In this document: piece after piece, positions 1-9,549 of the stretch
How positions within the stretch are numbered: the stretch's first letter is position 1
Layout of the letters: the number at the start of each line of letters is the position of its first letter
Assembly (NCBI RefSeq): GCF_000801105.2
Contig: NC_079516.1
Location: 31,516,790-31,580,789 of the forward strand
Direction of reading: 5' to 3'
Length of the DNA: 64,000 nucleotides
Source of the DNA: Raphanus sativus
Taxonomy: Eukaryota > Streptophyta > Magnoliopsida > Brassicales > Brassicaceae
Program-made: the position numbers and the translations under genes
The notes under the pieces: model-generated
Databases searched by the model: none
What the model saw: the letters and a program-made list of their open reading frames with translations, nothing else
What the model was told of the DNA's origin: nothing

Positions 1-71
1 AGGGTCCCTACAGGAAACCCAATATAAGCATCTAATCCATTCTAGGTTCCATACCATGCATTTCTAAAAAT

Positions 72-1580
72 TTAAAAGAATAAGATTAGATCATTACCAG
101 TGATCGCCATGAAAGGCTTGGTCTCATCAGTGTCCTTAGACAACTCATAGACCCTTGGTGCAGATGTCTGGCCACTGCTTGGTTCCGGCTTGCTAACCTC
201 AGACTTCATCCTGCCTGATCCAGCCTGAAGCTTAGGGCAGTCCTTACGGAAGTGCCCGGTCTTCCCACACTGGAAACAAGTCCTAGAGTCACCACCAGCC
301 GCTTGACCACGACTCTGATCCGGTCCAGGACAGTCCCGGACTGAGTGGTCCATCTTGCCACACCTTGTGCAAGCTCCCATAGCTCTCCAGCACTCACCAC
401 CATGGCGCCTTCCACACTTTTGGCACTCCGGCCTTCCACCTGAGGACTTGCCCTCATCACTTGAATCTCCCTTCCTCTTCCGGTCACCAGCATGACCAGT
501 ACCACTTGCCTGGCTCCTACTCTGGAGCCTGGCCTCTTCAGCAAGGTTAGTCTCCAGCATTGCCATGCGTTCCACCAACTCAGAGACAGTACGGAAGGTA
601 CGGACTGAGCAGTAGGTCCGGAGCTCGACCCTAAGGCCTCTTATGAACCTGCAGACCTGAACTTTCTCATCCTCCAACTCCTTACCTGCATACTTCCTGA
701 GCCGGTTGAGCTCCTCTTCATACTCCCTGACTGACCTGCGCCCTTGGGTCAAGTCCAAGAACTTGGCCTCCAAACGATCCCATGCTTCAGCCGGGAAGTA
801 CTTGTGGTTGAACTCAACCTCAAAGTCTGAGAACTTCTCAATGGAACCATTGGTGCGCTTGTCCACAGACAGCCACCAGTTGTGTGCATCTCCCTCCAGG
901 AAGTGCACTGCTATGTCTCTCTGGTACTCCTCAGGGCACCTTGTAGACTTGAAGTTCCGGGCCAATCTGTCCCTCCATTCATCAGCCTCCATAGGATCAG
1001 CACTTCCAGCAAAGTGTTTAGTCCCCAGGCGAGATATGTGCTCCAGCACCTTCAGGTAGTCCACCTTACCAGTTCTTCTAGCTGGTGGATCGAGTTCAAT
1101 CACCTCATCAACTGGTGCAACTCGTCCAGCAGCTCCTGGTACCACCATCTGAACTTGTGGAGCTTGTCCCACTGATGAATTCACCAATGGAGTGATCACT
1201 TGGGTCATAGCCAGCATCTGACTACCCATGAGCCTGATTGCATCAAGCACCTCCTTCATGGAAGGTTCCACCAGCTGGTTTCCTTGGTTGGCTCCTCCAT
1301 TGGCTGCACCAATGCCTCGGCCGTCCTGATCACCAGCATGTGAGGACTCTCCCTCACCTTCCATGTCATCTTGCAGCTGCCTTGCAGCTTCCTCAGCTTG
1401 CTCTTGCAGCTGCCTAGCTAACTCATCTTGTTCCAGCTGCTGCCTAGTCTCCTCAGCTGCCTTTAGCTGCTGTTCAGCTAGACTTCCTTGAACCTCAGTC
1501 GGATTGATCCGAGCCAGAGGCAATCCAGTTGCACTGTCCACGCCAATGCTTGGGTTAGGCAGCACCACACTTGGATTGGC
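72..1580 (-). pseudogene. gag: Tekay-like Ty3/gypsy Gag, 5'-truncated
   Basis: Capsid/nucleocapsid polyprotein of a Ty3/gypsy chromovirus-type element; Gag packages element RNA in cytoplasmic particles. The frame stays open for about 498 residues. A gag core lies near residues 165-345 (ADEWRDRLARNF, HFLEGDAHNWWL, SVREYEEELNRLRKYAGKEL), then a basic stretch, then cysteine clusters (CQKCGRRHGGEC, CTRCGKMDHSVRDC, CFQCGKTGHFRKDC), the last two being CCHC zinc knuckles. It closely resembles the gag at 46801-48345. No ATG begins the frame; the first residues match the inside of that other gag, so the 5' end is lost where it meets the Athila reverse transcriptase at about 1580. The following protease and pol would lie left of the window. 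Identity as gag is secure; activity is unlikely. Confidence 0.9.
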
Positions 1581-2396
1581 TCAATACACATTCGATGCCC
1601 AGTGACAGTTCTGGTAGGAATGAGTTCGTCTTTATCGTTCTTCACCACTGTAATACCTCCTTTTTTCGGAACGACATGCACCGGGCTTACCCAATTACTA
1701 TCTGAAATCGGGTAAATGATTCCGGCATCGAGTAGTTTAATGATTTCTTTCTTAACTACTTCTTTCAGGTTTGGGTTTAGCCTTCTTTGGTGTTCTATTG
1801 ATGGTTTCGATTTATCTTCTAAATGAATGCGGTGCATGCATAGAGTTGGAGAGATACCAGGAATATCTTCGAGAGAATACCCTAGAGCTTTCCTATACTT
1901 GCGCAATTTGTTCAGTAGCAATGCAAGTTCTCCATCATTCAGGTTGGCATTAACGATTACAGGATAAAAATTATCATAGAGAAAAGCGTATTTGAGTCCA
2001 GCTGGTAATTGTTTCAACTCGACCTTCGGTGCTTTTTCGGAGCTCAAATTGTCCATCGAAGATGGTTGTCGATCGATGGGACGTTGTGTATATCGATCGA
2101 CGTTGATTTTTGACTCGTCGTTTTCCTCTTCATCAACATTTTTTATTTCCTCGCTTGCGTTCATCAGCCGCGTATATTCGTCAATCCTGTTATCTATGCT
2201 AAACATGTTTCTTTCAGTGGTAGAAAGGTCATTTTCTAAGGGGTCATCTGAGCGTAGATCTGAGAAGGATTCTTCAGCTTGCTCATAGATGTCATCCACA
2301 TAGAATGCTCGATTATCGATTAGGGGATGCTCAGGAGAGATGTAGGGGATCCTTTGGTTCATGCTTGTATTTTAACACAACGAAGTCCGTAGGTAT
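1581..2396 (-). pseudogene. pol: Athila-like pol fragment: linker and N-terminal reverse transcriptase
   Basis: The frame (start near 2362) has an acidic linker with Ser-Ile-Asp and Ile-Asp-Arg motifs, then the pre-RT segment typical of Athila (LPAGLKYAFLYDN), then the RT start (LLDAGIIYPISDSNWVSPVH, VPKKGGITVVKN, TRTVTGHRMCI). The family would continue with the DYRKLN block and the YxDD active site. Here sequence identity stops just after RMCI and a Tekay-like gag follows, so the catalytic residues are absent and no enzyme can be made. At the upstream end the protease lacks its usual LILGRPF segment, indicating a deletion near 2340-2400. Confidence 0.85.
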
Positions 2397-2777
2397 ATGA
2401 CAATTGTTTACCTTTATAGGTACGTCCTCAAGTAGTCCTTCTGGTACTCGAATGGATCTATCAGCAAGAACCAGGGTTATTTGGGTTGGTTTAAATTTGT
2501 CAAACCCGAGGGATATAGCAACAGAGTAAGGCATAAGGTTAACGCTGGAGCCTAGATCGCAAAGTGATCTATCAAATCGTTTATCTTGTATGTTGCAATC
2601 TAGAACAAAACTTCCAGGGTCAGGTCTTTTGATCGGCGTTTCGCCTTGGATTATGGCACTTACATCTTCAGAAACCATCATGACCCTGTTTTCCGATGAT
2701 GGAAATTTTTTGGATACAATGTCTTTCACATATTTATTAATGGGGGGTGAAACTTTCATGGCATCGCTCAGTGGCAT
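2331..2777 (-). pseudogene. Athila-like aspartic protease region
   Basis: Retropepsin-like segment that would cleave the Gag-Pol polyprotein. The active-site block reads LCDLGSSVNLMPYSVAISLGF, followed by ADRSIRVPEGLLEDVPIKV and HIPTDFVVLKY, the usual Athila order. The catalytic triad is DLG rather than DTG or DSG, a variant I recall as common in Athila elements, so it need not mean inactivation. The C-terminal flap/LLG block is missing after KDPL. A stop separates it from the gag-linker ORF upstream, only two bases away, so the original was probably one continuous frame. Confidence 0.8.
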
Positions 2778-2778
2778 T

Positions 2779-3582
2779 TCAACTGTGATGTTTTCGATAG
2801 GCTTTCTTGCAAATTGCTTTATCCAATTCTCGTTTTGTCTGCGACGTGTTGGGAGGAAAGGGTGTTAAAGGTTTGTACACTCTCTCTATTACCGGTTCGA
2901 CGGGTGTCGTTCTCGGTGTAGTAGGTGTAGGACGTCGATCGATGGTTGCATCACCACATCGATCGATGTTCTTACCCTTCTGTCGATCGATATCTTGTTT
3001 ACTTCGTCGATCGATAGTTGCATCTTCCTTTTTATCATCTCTGAGGTTAATCGGTTCAGAATCATCAAGAATTATTGGTTTGGGTCCACATTTTTCAGTT
3101 CTCTCTCCTTCAGCGAGTTTGCCATTGGAAACGCTTTCTCTTGTAGTTGGAACAAGGCGTTTCCCGCTCCTTAGAAGTACAGAGCAGACTTGACGTTTTG
3201 GGTTTGTGTCGATCCTTCTAGGGAGACATTCTTTTTCTCTTCGGACAAACCCATCGTCGTGGGAAACTCGACTATCCAAAACTTTTACATGATCGCTCAA
3301 AGCCTCTAATTTCTTATTGAAATTAGAGCACATGGAATCTAATCTTACATCAACATCCATGACCGTCTTCTGCTGGTCTTTCAAAATTTCTTCCAATTTA
3401 GATTCCACAATGCTCTCATGAGTCTGTTCTTCCTCATGGCTTCTTGTAGACCTCATGTTTATCTGCGGGTTAACAAGTTTTTGTTCGCAAAAGACAATCT
3501 GATCGATGAGGTTTACATGTTCTTCTTCATCTCCTTCATGTGAAGAGGTTTTGGATATCCGATCTCCATTGGAAATCTCCAT
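2779..3582 (-). pseudogene. Athila-like Gag C-terminal/linker region with Ile-Asp-Arg repeats
   Basis: About 267 codons between Gag and protease. It holds a likely coiled-coil stretch (VESKLEEILKDQQKTVMDVD, LEALSDHVKVLD), then the conserved LLRSGKRL motif typical of Athila gag-pol linkers, then a low-complexity part with repeated ATIDRR/DIDRQ/NIDRCG. The DNA of those repeats is the palindrome TCGATCGA and variants. No enzymatic domain is visible. It is in register with the gag upstream apart from a frame break near 3583-3635. Confidence 0.75.
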
Positions 3583-4522
3583 CTTTCTCCTCTCGAGATT
3601 AACCTTCGCGGTACTAGTGCTGGTTGCTACATTTTCAATTAGCCTCGTGGCTTCTTTGGGGGCTCCTAGTTTTGAAGTTCCCTTGACTTGCAGCGTCCAA
3701 AGTCGATTGGTATATCAAATCGAGACCTCTGAAGAAAATATTAAGTAGTTGAATCTCAGAGAATCCATGGTGGGGGCAGTCTCGCTGGTAGCCTTTGAAT
3801 CTCACCCAAGAGGCTTTAAAAGCTTCAGCAGTGCCTTGAGAAAAATTATAGATATTATTCCTAAATTCTTCGGTCCGTGCGTCATCGAAGAAATTTTTGA
3901 GAAATGCACTTTTGATATCGCTCCAGCAAGTCAGAGATCCTGGGCGCAGCTGATTCAGCCAGCAGGTCGCGTCTCCATCAAGAGAATGCAGGAAGAGTTT
4001 GCAGAATAGGTAGTCTTTGGAAACTCCCTGCATCTTTATGTTAGACACAAAGTCCTTAAGTGCTTCGATATGGTTTATGGGATTTTCATGAGGGAGACCA
4101 TGAAAAGGGTTTTTACCTACTAGAGATAAATATTTTGGTTTCAATTCAAAGTCTTTCCTCTGAATCGCTGGTGGGCGGATCGCAGACATGTTGGTGTATA
4201 ACCGATCGGGTCTGTTGTAATCTCCAATCGTTTGGTAACGCTCCAGTCCAGCATTCAAAACAACAGCTATTCCAACAGGGATTGCAGTCATATGTCTAAA
4301 ATTAATTTGGTTCGCTGCATTGCATACTTGATCCCTTTTATTTCCTAGAACTACTTTTCCATTATTGAAATTCGTAAACACAGACTTACCTGCTTCCGGC
4401 TGGTGAGCGTCGATCGATGTGTGTAAATCAGGGTCAATCGATTTTGGTTGACCGGTATCGATCGATTCCAGCTGTGAAGTGTCGATCGTCTCGTTCGTCG
4501 ATACGTCGCTCGATATGCTCAT
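3583..4522 (-). pseudogene. gag: Athila-like Gag of element A
   Basis: The main open frame is 3635-4522 (295 codons). The N-terminus is rich in Ser-Ile-Asp (TSQLESIDTGQPKSIDPDL). The core is a plant Athila Gag: FELKPKYLSLVGKNPFHGLP, HIEALKDFVSNIKMQGVSKD, KLFLHSLDGDATCWLNQL, LKNFFDDARTEEFRNNI, QRDCPHHGFSEIQLLNIFFRG. It is homologous to the gags at 26434, 56010 and 62303. No CCHC knuckle is seen, as is usual for this lineage. The frame fails shortly after the TLDAASQGNFKTR block, where the intact relatives continue. The leader between gag and LTR is only about 140 bp. Confidence 0.85.
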
Positions 4523-4664
4523 ATCTGCGCTGATCGATTGTCTGGCCGAGACTTGTGTTCTTCTCCTAAGTACCTTTGTCAGCAGGAAGGTGAAAAACTT
4601 TTAAACAACAGAATGCAAAATCTAGACTATATTATAAATTTAATCTACTGGTAATAAGAATGAG

Positions 4665-4682
4665 TCCCCGGCAACGGCGCCA
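4665..4682 (-). other. Primer binding site, tRNA-Asp type (element A)
   Basis: On the minus strand the bases TGGCGCCGTTGCCGGGGA lie four bases inside the LTR end. They are complementary to the 3' end of plant tRNA-Asp including CCA, the usual primer of Athila elements. Confidence 0.9.
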
Positions 4683-4686
4683 AATT

Positions 4687-6136
4687 TGATATCACTCAAA
4701 TTACCCTAAGGAGTGAATTACTCTCTCAAATAAGAGGTTCAATTGTAATACTTAGGGATCGAATCCACAGAGACTCAAGGATTACAATAGATTAAATATT
4801 ATTAAAATAAAGCTGGATAAATATGTCTTAAATAGTAAATTAAATGGTGAGCAAGGCAGTTGCTCGATTGATTTGATTTGAAGTTGTTAGCATAAGGAAA
4901 GGTAGCTAGATTTAGGTATTATCTCAGGTGTGACAAGTTTGCAAGTCAATTAGGGTTCTTAGTATTCATAGTTCTGAACTCAAACTTTATAGTTTAATCA
5001 AATTATTAACTACGCTTGGATCTCGGGTCATCAACTCTCGTTCGATGATCATAAGAAAATGTCGATCGATAATTCAATGGAACATCGATCGATGCACCTT
5101 TCACAATATCAACCGATACAACCCTAGTTGCGTCGATCGATATTGCTTCCAGCGAGCCTTAAGATCAGGTTTGATGGGTTCTCTAATCTAACTAGGAACA
5201 ACTCTCGTTTGTTCTCAGTCAGATTAGAACACACTAGTTTAGTTTTCAGGAAACTGCTAAGTTCTCACTTATCCAAATTAATCCTAAGATCTAGGTCAAG
5301 GATGACTAATCCCAAACAAAGTATTAAGAAGAACTAGATGAAGAACTATATTTTAAACACCCTAACAATGGTTTATTTGCAATACATGAGTCAACCTTGT
5401 GAGAAACCTAAATCTAACAATGAGACTACTCAAACATATTCATAAGAAACATTATGATGGTCTGAATAATACTGCAATAGAATAAATAAGAGAAGAACAA
5501 AGTAAAGAAACAAGGGAGTTCAAGATCTTCCCTCTCTCAAGGTGCTCAGATCTCTCTATCCAATCCTAAGCTTTCTCTCTCTCTAGAATAGTATGAAGCA
5601 TAGCAGCCAACAATGGCTTAGAAAACAGTAAAATAGGGTTTCTGGTCGACCAAGGGCATAAGAGTAATTAGTGGTTACTTCTGGGATTCAGTTGGTCATA
5701 AAATATACTCAGCCCACATTCTGATGTCCCTGTCGATCGACATGCAGTGTGCTGCATCGATCGACATACAATCCTCTTCTCGACAGCTTTCTCTCGCGAG
5801 GCAGACTGACCACTCTTCAGTAAAATGGGCATAACTTCTGATCTAACCGTTGGATTGACCTCAAACCGGTGGCATTGGAAAGCTCACTAAAAGCTCTATC
5901 TTGTGTCAAATGATGGGCTAAATCTAATGATGAAAAGGTCTCCATCGAGAGCTAAACATCTGAAGTGTCTGTGCAGTTCTGCACTGCGAAAGACTCCAAA
6001 AGGCACCAAAATCACCTTATATCTCCAAATCGTCCCTGAACCTGTAAATACTCTAAATAGACTCCAATACATAATAAATAGTATATAAAACACTTATATA
6101 CCATGGGTAAAAATGGGTAAAATCCATGGTATATCA
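4687..6136 (-). repeat. LTR of element A (LTR-A, 1,450 bp)
   Basis: Minus-strand LTR starting TGATATACC at 6136 and ending GATATCA at 4687, directly followed by the primer site. It starts with an inverted pair TATACCATGG/CCATGGTATA, and contains a pair of opposed TCGATCGA-bearing segments near 5730-5765 and more copies near 5060-5145. A second, truncated copy lies at 21718-22891 on the plus strand. No ORF of note. Confidence 0.85.
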
Positions 6137-6735
6137 ATTACCTGAGATACGACACCTTGCCTGCAGATCGAGACGAAAGTCGCAAGATAAAGAGGCAAGC
6201 CGCCAGGTACTGCTTTTCCAAAGGGAAACTATACAGAAGATCCTTCTCAGGGCCTTATCTGTGATGTCTTACCCCTGGAGAAGCCGCCAGGATATTAGAA
6301 GAACTCCACGAGGGAGAGTGTGGTTCTCACTCCAGTGGTCGAAGCTCGGTACTCAGAGCCAGAAGGGCTGGGTACTACTGGCCAACCATGGCAAGGGACT
6401 CCCTCAAACAAGCTAAACTCTGTAGCCAATGCCAGAAGCTTGCGCCAGTCTCCAATCTTCCACCGGAGAACCTCAAATCTCTAAGCTCTCCTTGGCCGTT
6501 CCGAAAGTGGGGCATGGACATCGTGGGGAAATTTCCCATGGCACCGGGACAAAAGATCTTCCTCCTAGTTGTGACCGATTACTTCACAAAGTGGGTGGAA
6601 GCTGAAGCACTAGCCAAGATAACGGATCTCCAGATCAGGAAGTTCATATGGACCAACGTGATCACACGCTTCGGAACCCCTCACGAGATCGTCACAGACA
6701 ACGGACCCCAGTTCACGAGCTATAACTTCCGAAAG
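6137..6735 (+). pseudogene. Tat-lineage integrase fragment, N-terminal part
   Basis: Plus-strand remnant of Tat pol, nearly colinear with 37421-37990. It has the HHCC zinc-binding part (ELHEGECGSHS, then LCSQCQK) and the start of the integrase core (WPFRKWGMDI with the first catalytic Asp; FGTPHEIVTDNGPQFTS with the second). Frameshifts and a stop disrupt the first 250 bp. It is cut at 6735 by insertion of the 4,115-bp element and continues at 10856. Upstream it is cut by LTR-A at 6136. Confidence 0.85.
6731..6735. other. Target-site duplication gaaag, left copy
   Basis: The five bases gaaag directly before 6736 recur at 10851-10855 directly after the element, a 5-bp duplication normal for Ty3/gypsy integration. 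The interrupted integrase reads through once one copy is ignored. Confidence 0.93.
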
Positions 6736-8036
6736 TGGTGCAGCCCTGGAATGGCTGTATCTCCCTGGATCTCTTGTAGGTGGGTAGATGCTTTGATAAT
6801 CCTTGCAAACAGAGAATCAAAGACTCAATCTGCTTCAAGGCTTGTGGATAGATGATAGATGTTGATGATGAACTTTGCTAAAGAGCTATGGATTGCTCAG
6901 AAGCTGTTTTGCTACTCAAAGACACAGAATCACCCTGTATTGTCTAAGATGGATTCACAAGGAATTCCTTCCTTTAAGTGAGGTCAATGTTCTTAAGCTG
7001 AACAGAGAAAGCAAGAGACAAAAGCAAGCAAAGCTGCTGTAAAATTATTAGATTCAAAGTTGTTTCTCTCTTGGCTGCTGCCGTGAGTTTTAACACCAAA
7101 ACAAGTCTAACCTAACCAAATTGGTTAAGAATTTCGAAATCCCTCCCTAATCCCAATTAAAATTGGTTTACTAATCCTAATTTGTCTCTGGTTTGAATTA
7201 AATGAAAACCAATGAAAACCAAATAAGCCCAGCCCAATTACATTGCAATTAAATTAAACCAACAGGCTGGTTTATCTTGAATCTCTCCTCCTGGTCTTGT
7301 ACCCACGAAATTGGCTAAGTATTTAAGACTCTCCACTTGTACTCTCAGCCTTAATCGAGTTACTGGTCCGGTCCACAAGCTGGCTAGCTCGTCTGGTTCT
7401 TCTCTGCTCAAGTCTGGCTCTTCTCTGCTCAAGTCTGGCTCTTCTCTGCTCAAGTCTAGCTCTTCTCTGCTCAAGTCTAGCTCTCCCTCGTCAGACTCAC
7501 TCAGCTCTCCAATGTCTCTACTCATGGCTACACCATCCCCTCTTCCTTTAAAAAGATTTGTCCTCAAATCCAAGCTCTGTAGGATGATAGAACCTTGATC
7601 ACTCAACAACAGATTGCATGATCTGGCCTTGGGAGATATGATCACTTCTCTAATCTCTCCAGGGTCAAACACAAAGTATTGCAATCCTTCTTCATGTCTC
7701 AACAATATCTTGGAACTTTTCTCATGGCATGTAGCTTCTAAGGTAGATGATTCCTCCACTTTGTTGAGTTTAAAGCTGGCTGCTCCACTCCAGGATGATC
7801 CTACACACTTCCTGCTGATGAACATGAGACCATGTACTCTCAGTTTAACCTCCTTATGGTCAGGGGGTCGTGTGGTATGGTCCCCATACTCATCCTCCAG
7901 TTCTGGCTTCTCTTTAACCACCACCAGTTCATGTTTAGCTCTGCTCAGCTTGTTCTGATCAGTTATGAACCTGATAAAGGACGTGTTGCCTCCTGACTCT
8001 CCTTCATTTTTACTGCAGCTACTCAAGATCACACCA
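6736..8036 (-). repeat. 3' LTR of the gag-only element, carrying the end of its ORF
   Basis: In element orientation it starts TGGTGTGATC at 8036 and ends at 6736. The long ORF enters it and stops at 7238, so about 800 bp of the LTR is coding in frame. A second polypurine-tract/LTR-start-like junction lies inside it at about 7535-7550. A 21-bp unit (tctggctcttctctgctcaag and variants) is repeated in tandem at about 7395-7480. Confidence 0.92.
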
Positions 8037-9466
8037 TCCTCTCTCCCTTCAAAAAGATTTGACCCTCCTCCTTTAACAGGATTTGTCCTCAAATCCGAGC
8101 CTTGTAAGATGATAGAACCATTCTCCTTATGCTCCAAAAGCAATGCCTTTATTGCTATGAGAAATCTGAGCACATAAAGCTCCCCTCCAGGCTCAAACAC
8201 AAAGAATTGTAAGCCTCTCACGTGTCTTAGATACCCAGGTGAGATGTTCCCATTGCAAACAACACTTAAGGCACACTGCTCCTTCTCATTGTTTAGCTTA
8301 GATCTCACTGCTTCTGATTGAACTTTTCCCCACTGATACCAAGAACAAGCCTTGATCTTAGACTTCTGGGCACGTGGTCTCAGCTTAGAGAAACCAGAAA
8401 CTAGCATTGGTTCTTCCTGATCATGCAAGAACCCTTCCAACTCAAGCTTCAATGCTGCTGCTATTTGGATCAGATTGCTGGTAATGCTTTTATGCACACA
8501 AAAGCTCCCTCCTGGTTCAAAAACAAGGTGTTGCAGCCCCTTAACAAACTTCAGATGATCTACTATGCTGGTCTGAATCCATACAGGAGGTTTGATTAGT
8601 AGATCACAAGAAAAAGATTTAATGATATCACCTTCTTGAACCACAGTTATAACTGCCAATTCATGAGCTTTAGGTGATCCATTAAGCACTCCTTCTTCAG
8701 CTTTGTTTTGACCAGGCACGTGATCACATATAACTGATGATCTCTCCTCTTGTTTCAGATCATCATGCAAGTAATCTCCTTGACAAGAAGTGGCTGGTTC
8801 TAGTGCTCTCTCACCCTGTTTTGCTGCAGTTTCTTCTTTCTTCTCTGCTAGTTCCTTCTGGTAACAACTTAGCTCATCAGCTCTTGATGCTGGACGTGGC
8901 ACTGACCTCTTTTGAGGAATATTCACCACAGCAGTGAGTGAGTGATCGACCATGTTCCTGAGTTGTTGCTTGAACTGTGGGCTTTGCAATTCCTCAAGAT
9001 ATGCTTGATGTAACTGCAATTTTCTTGCTGCCTCACCACCATAGTATGTCCTTGGCTCATCTTTTGGTGTTCTAGCACGTCCTTTAGCTGACCCAGATTG
9101 GCTGTGCATCCTTTCCAAATCAGTTTGACCATACCTCTTGGCTACAAACCTTTTCTTCATGACAGCCTTCATCTCATACCAAGAAGAAATCTGTTGCTCT
9201 CCATATTGTCTCCTGGTATTAGCTGTCTGATACCACCAATCAAGTGCATAACCACATAAACCAGTAGATGCCAATTGAGCCTGCTTCTCTGCTGTGTACC
9301 CCTGAAACTTAATAATTAAATCCATCTCCTTTTCCCATTCTAGATATGTATCAGGATCAAAGTCCCCATAGAAAGGTGGAATCTGGATCTGTTTTTTTCT
9401 TCTTTGCAACAGCTCTCTTGTCACTGGTTGTTTAGCCTTCTCTTCTTGTTTTCTAAAATAAAACAT
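7238..9466 (-). CDS. gag: Gag-like protein with triplicated C-terminal module, 742 aa
   Basis: A single intact frame from an ATG at 9466. Residues about 28-120 are a Ty3/gypsy Gag domain (IPPFYGDFDPDTYLEWEKEM, YALDWWYQT, SWYEMKAVMKKRFVAKRYGQ). Residues 120-260 are charged and poor in motifs. From about 268 a module repeats in diverged form: HEL(A/V)V, later a Cys/Trp stretch, GLQ(H/F/Y).VF(E/D)PG near 310, 418 and 594, and DLRTN...F.G(R)..DGV near 457 and 632. Residues 662-692 hold heptads DLSREEP. No zinc knuckle, protease or polymerase. The last about 265 residues lie inside the 3' LTR. The intact frame in a very young insertion suggests the product may be used for packaging; the module's function is unknown. 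It is possible that the C-terminal part is read-through rather than functional. Confidence 0.8.
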   Translation of the reverse strand: MFYFRKQEEKAKQPVTRELLQRRKKQIQIPPFYGDFDPDTYLEWEKEMDLIIKFQGYTAEKQAQLASTGLCGYALDWWYQTANTRRQYGEQQISSWYEMKAVMKKRFVAKRYGQTDLERMHSQSGSAKGRARTPKDEPRTYYGGEAARKLQLHQAYLEELQSPQFKQQLRNMVDHSLTAVVNIPQKRSVPRPASRADELSCYQKELAEKKEETAAKQGERALEPATSCQGDYLHDDLKQEERSSVICDHVPGQNKAEEGVLNGSPKAHELAVITVVQEGDIIKSFSCDLLIKPPVWIQTSIVDHLKFVKGLQHLVFEPGGSFCVHKSITSNLIQIAAALKLELEGFLHDQEEPMLVSGFSKLRPRAQKSKIKACSWYQWGKVQSEAVRSKLNNEKEQCALSVVCNGNISPGYLRHVRGLQFFVFEPGGELYVLRFLIAIKALLLEHKENGSIILQGSDLRTNPVKGGGSNLFEGREDGVILSSCSKNEGESGGNTSFIRFITDQNKLSRAKHELVVVKEKPELEDEYGDHTTRPPDHKEVKLRVHGLMFISRKCVGSSWSGAASFKLNKVEESSTLEATCHEKSSKILLRHEEGLQYFVFDPGEIREVIISPKARSCNLLLSDQGSIILQSLDLRTNLFKGRGDGVAMSRDIGELSESDEGELDLSREELDLSREEPDLSREEPDLSREEPDELASLWTGPVTRLRLRVQVESLKYLANFVGTRPGGEIQDKPACWFNLIAM
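8037..8048 (-). other. Polypurine tract of the gag-only element
   Basis: On the minus strand gaagggagagga directly precedes the LTR start TGGTGTG at 8036, the expected position for plus-strand DNA priming. It is embedded in the ORF, encoding EGRED. Confidence 0.85.
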
Positions 9467-9534
9467 AGTAGATTGCTGGATAGTAGATACAGGTCGTGAC
9501 CTAGGTTAAGAAAATCAACCCTAAACCTTCAAGA

Positions 9535-9547
9535 GGCTCTGATACCA
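9535..9547 (-). other. Primer binding site, initiator tRNA-Met type
   Basis: Minus strand TGGTATCAGAGCC, two bases inside the 5' LTR end at 9550, complementary to the 3' end of plant initiator tRNA-Met. The following 80 bp to the gag ATG form a very short leader. Confidence 0.9.
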
Positions 9548-9549
9548 CT

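Larger units (their letters stand above)
1581..6136 (-). mobile_element. Athila-like element A, 3'-truncated
   Basis: A minus-strand Ty3/gypsy element of Athila type: 5' LTR (4687-6136), tRNA-Asp-type primer site, gag, protease and the first part of reverse transcriptase. The rest of pol and the 3' LTR are missing because RT stops abruptly at about 1580 against a Tekay-like gag. On the right, the LTR start TGATATACC directly abuts Tat integrase sequence at 6137, so this element inserted into a Tat element. The coding part has several frame breaks. The matching target duplication cannot be checked because the other end is absent. Confidence 0.85.

Noticed and set aside
5896..6093. Short hydrophobic ORF in LTR-A
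   Set aside because: Lies in the non-coding LTR, is not open in the second LTR-A copy, and has no motif.
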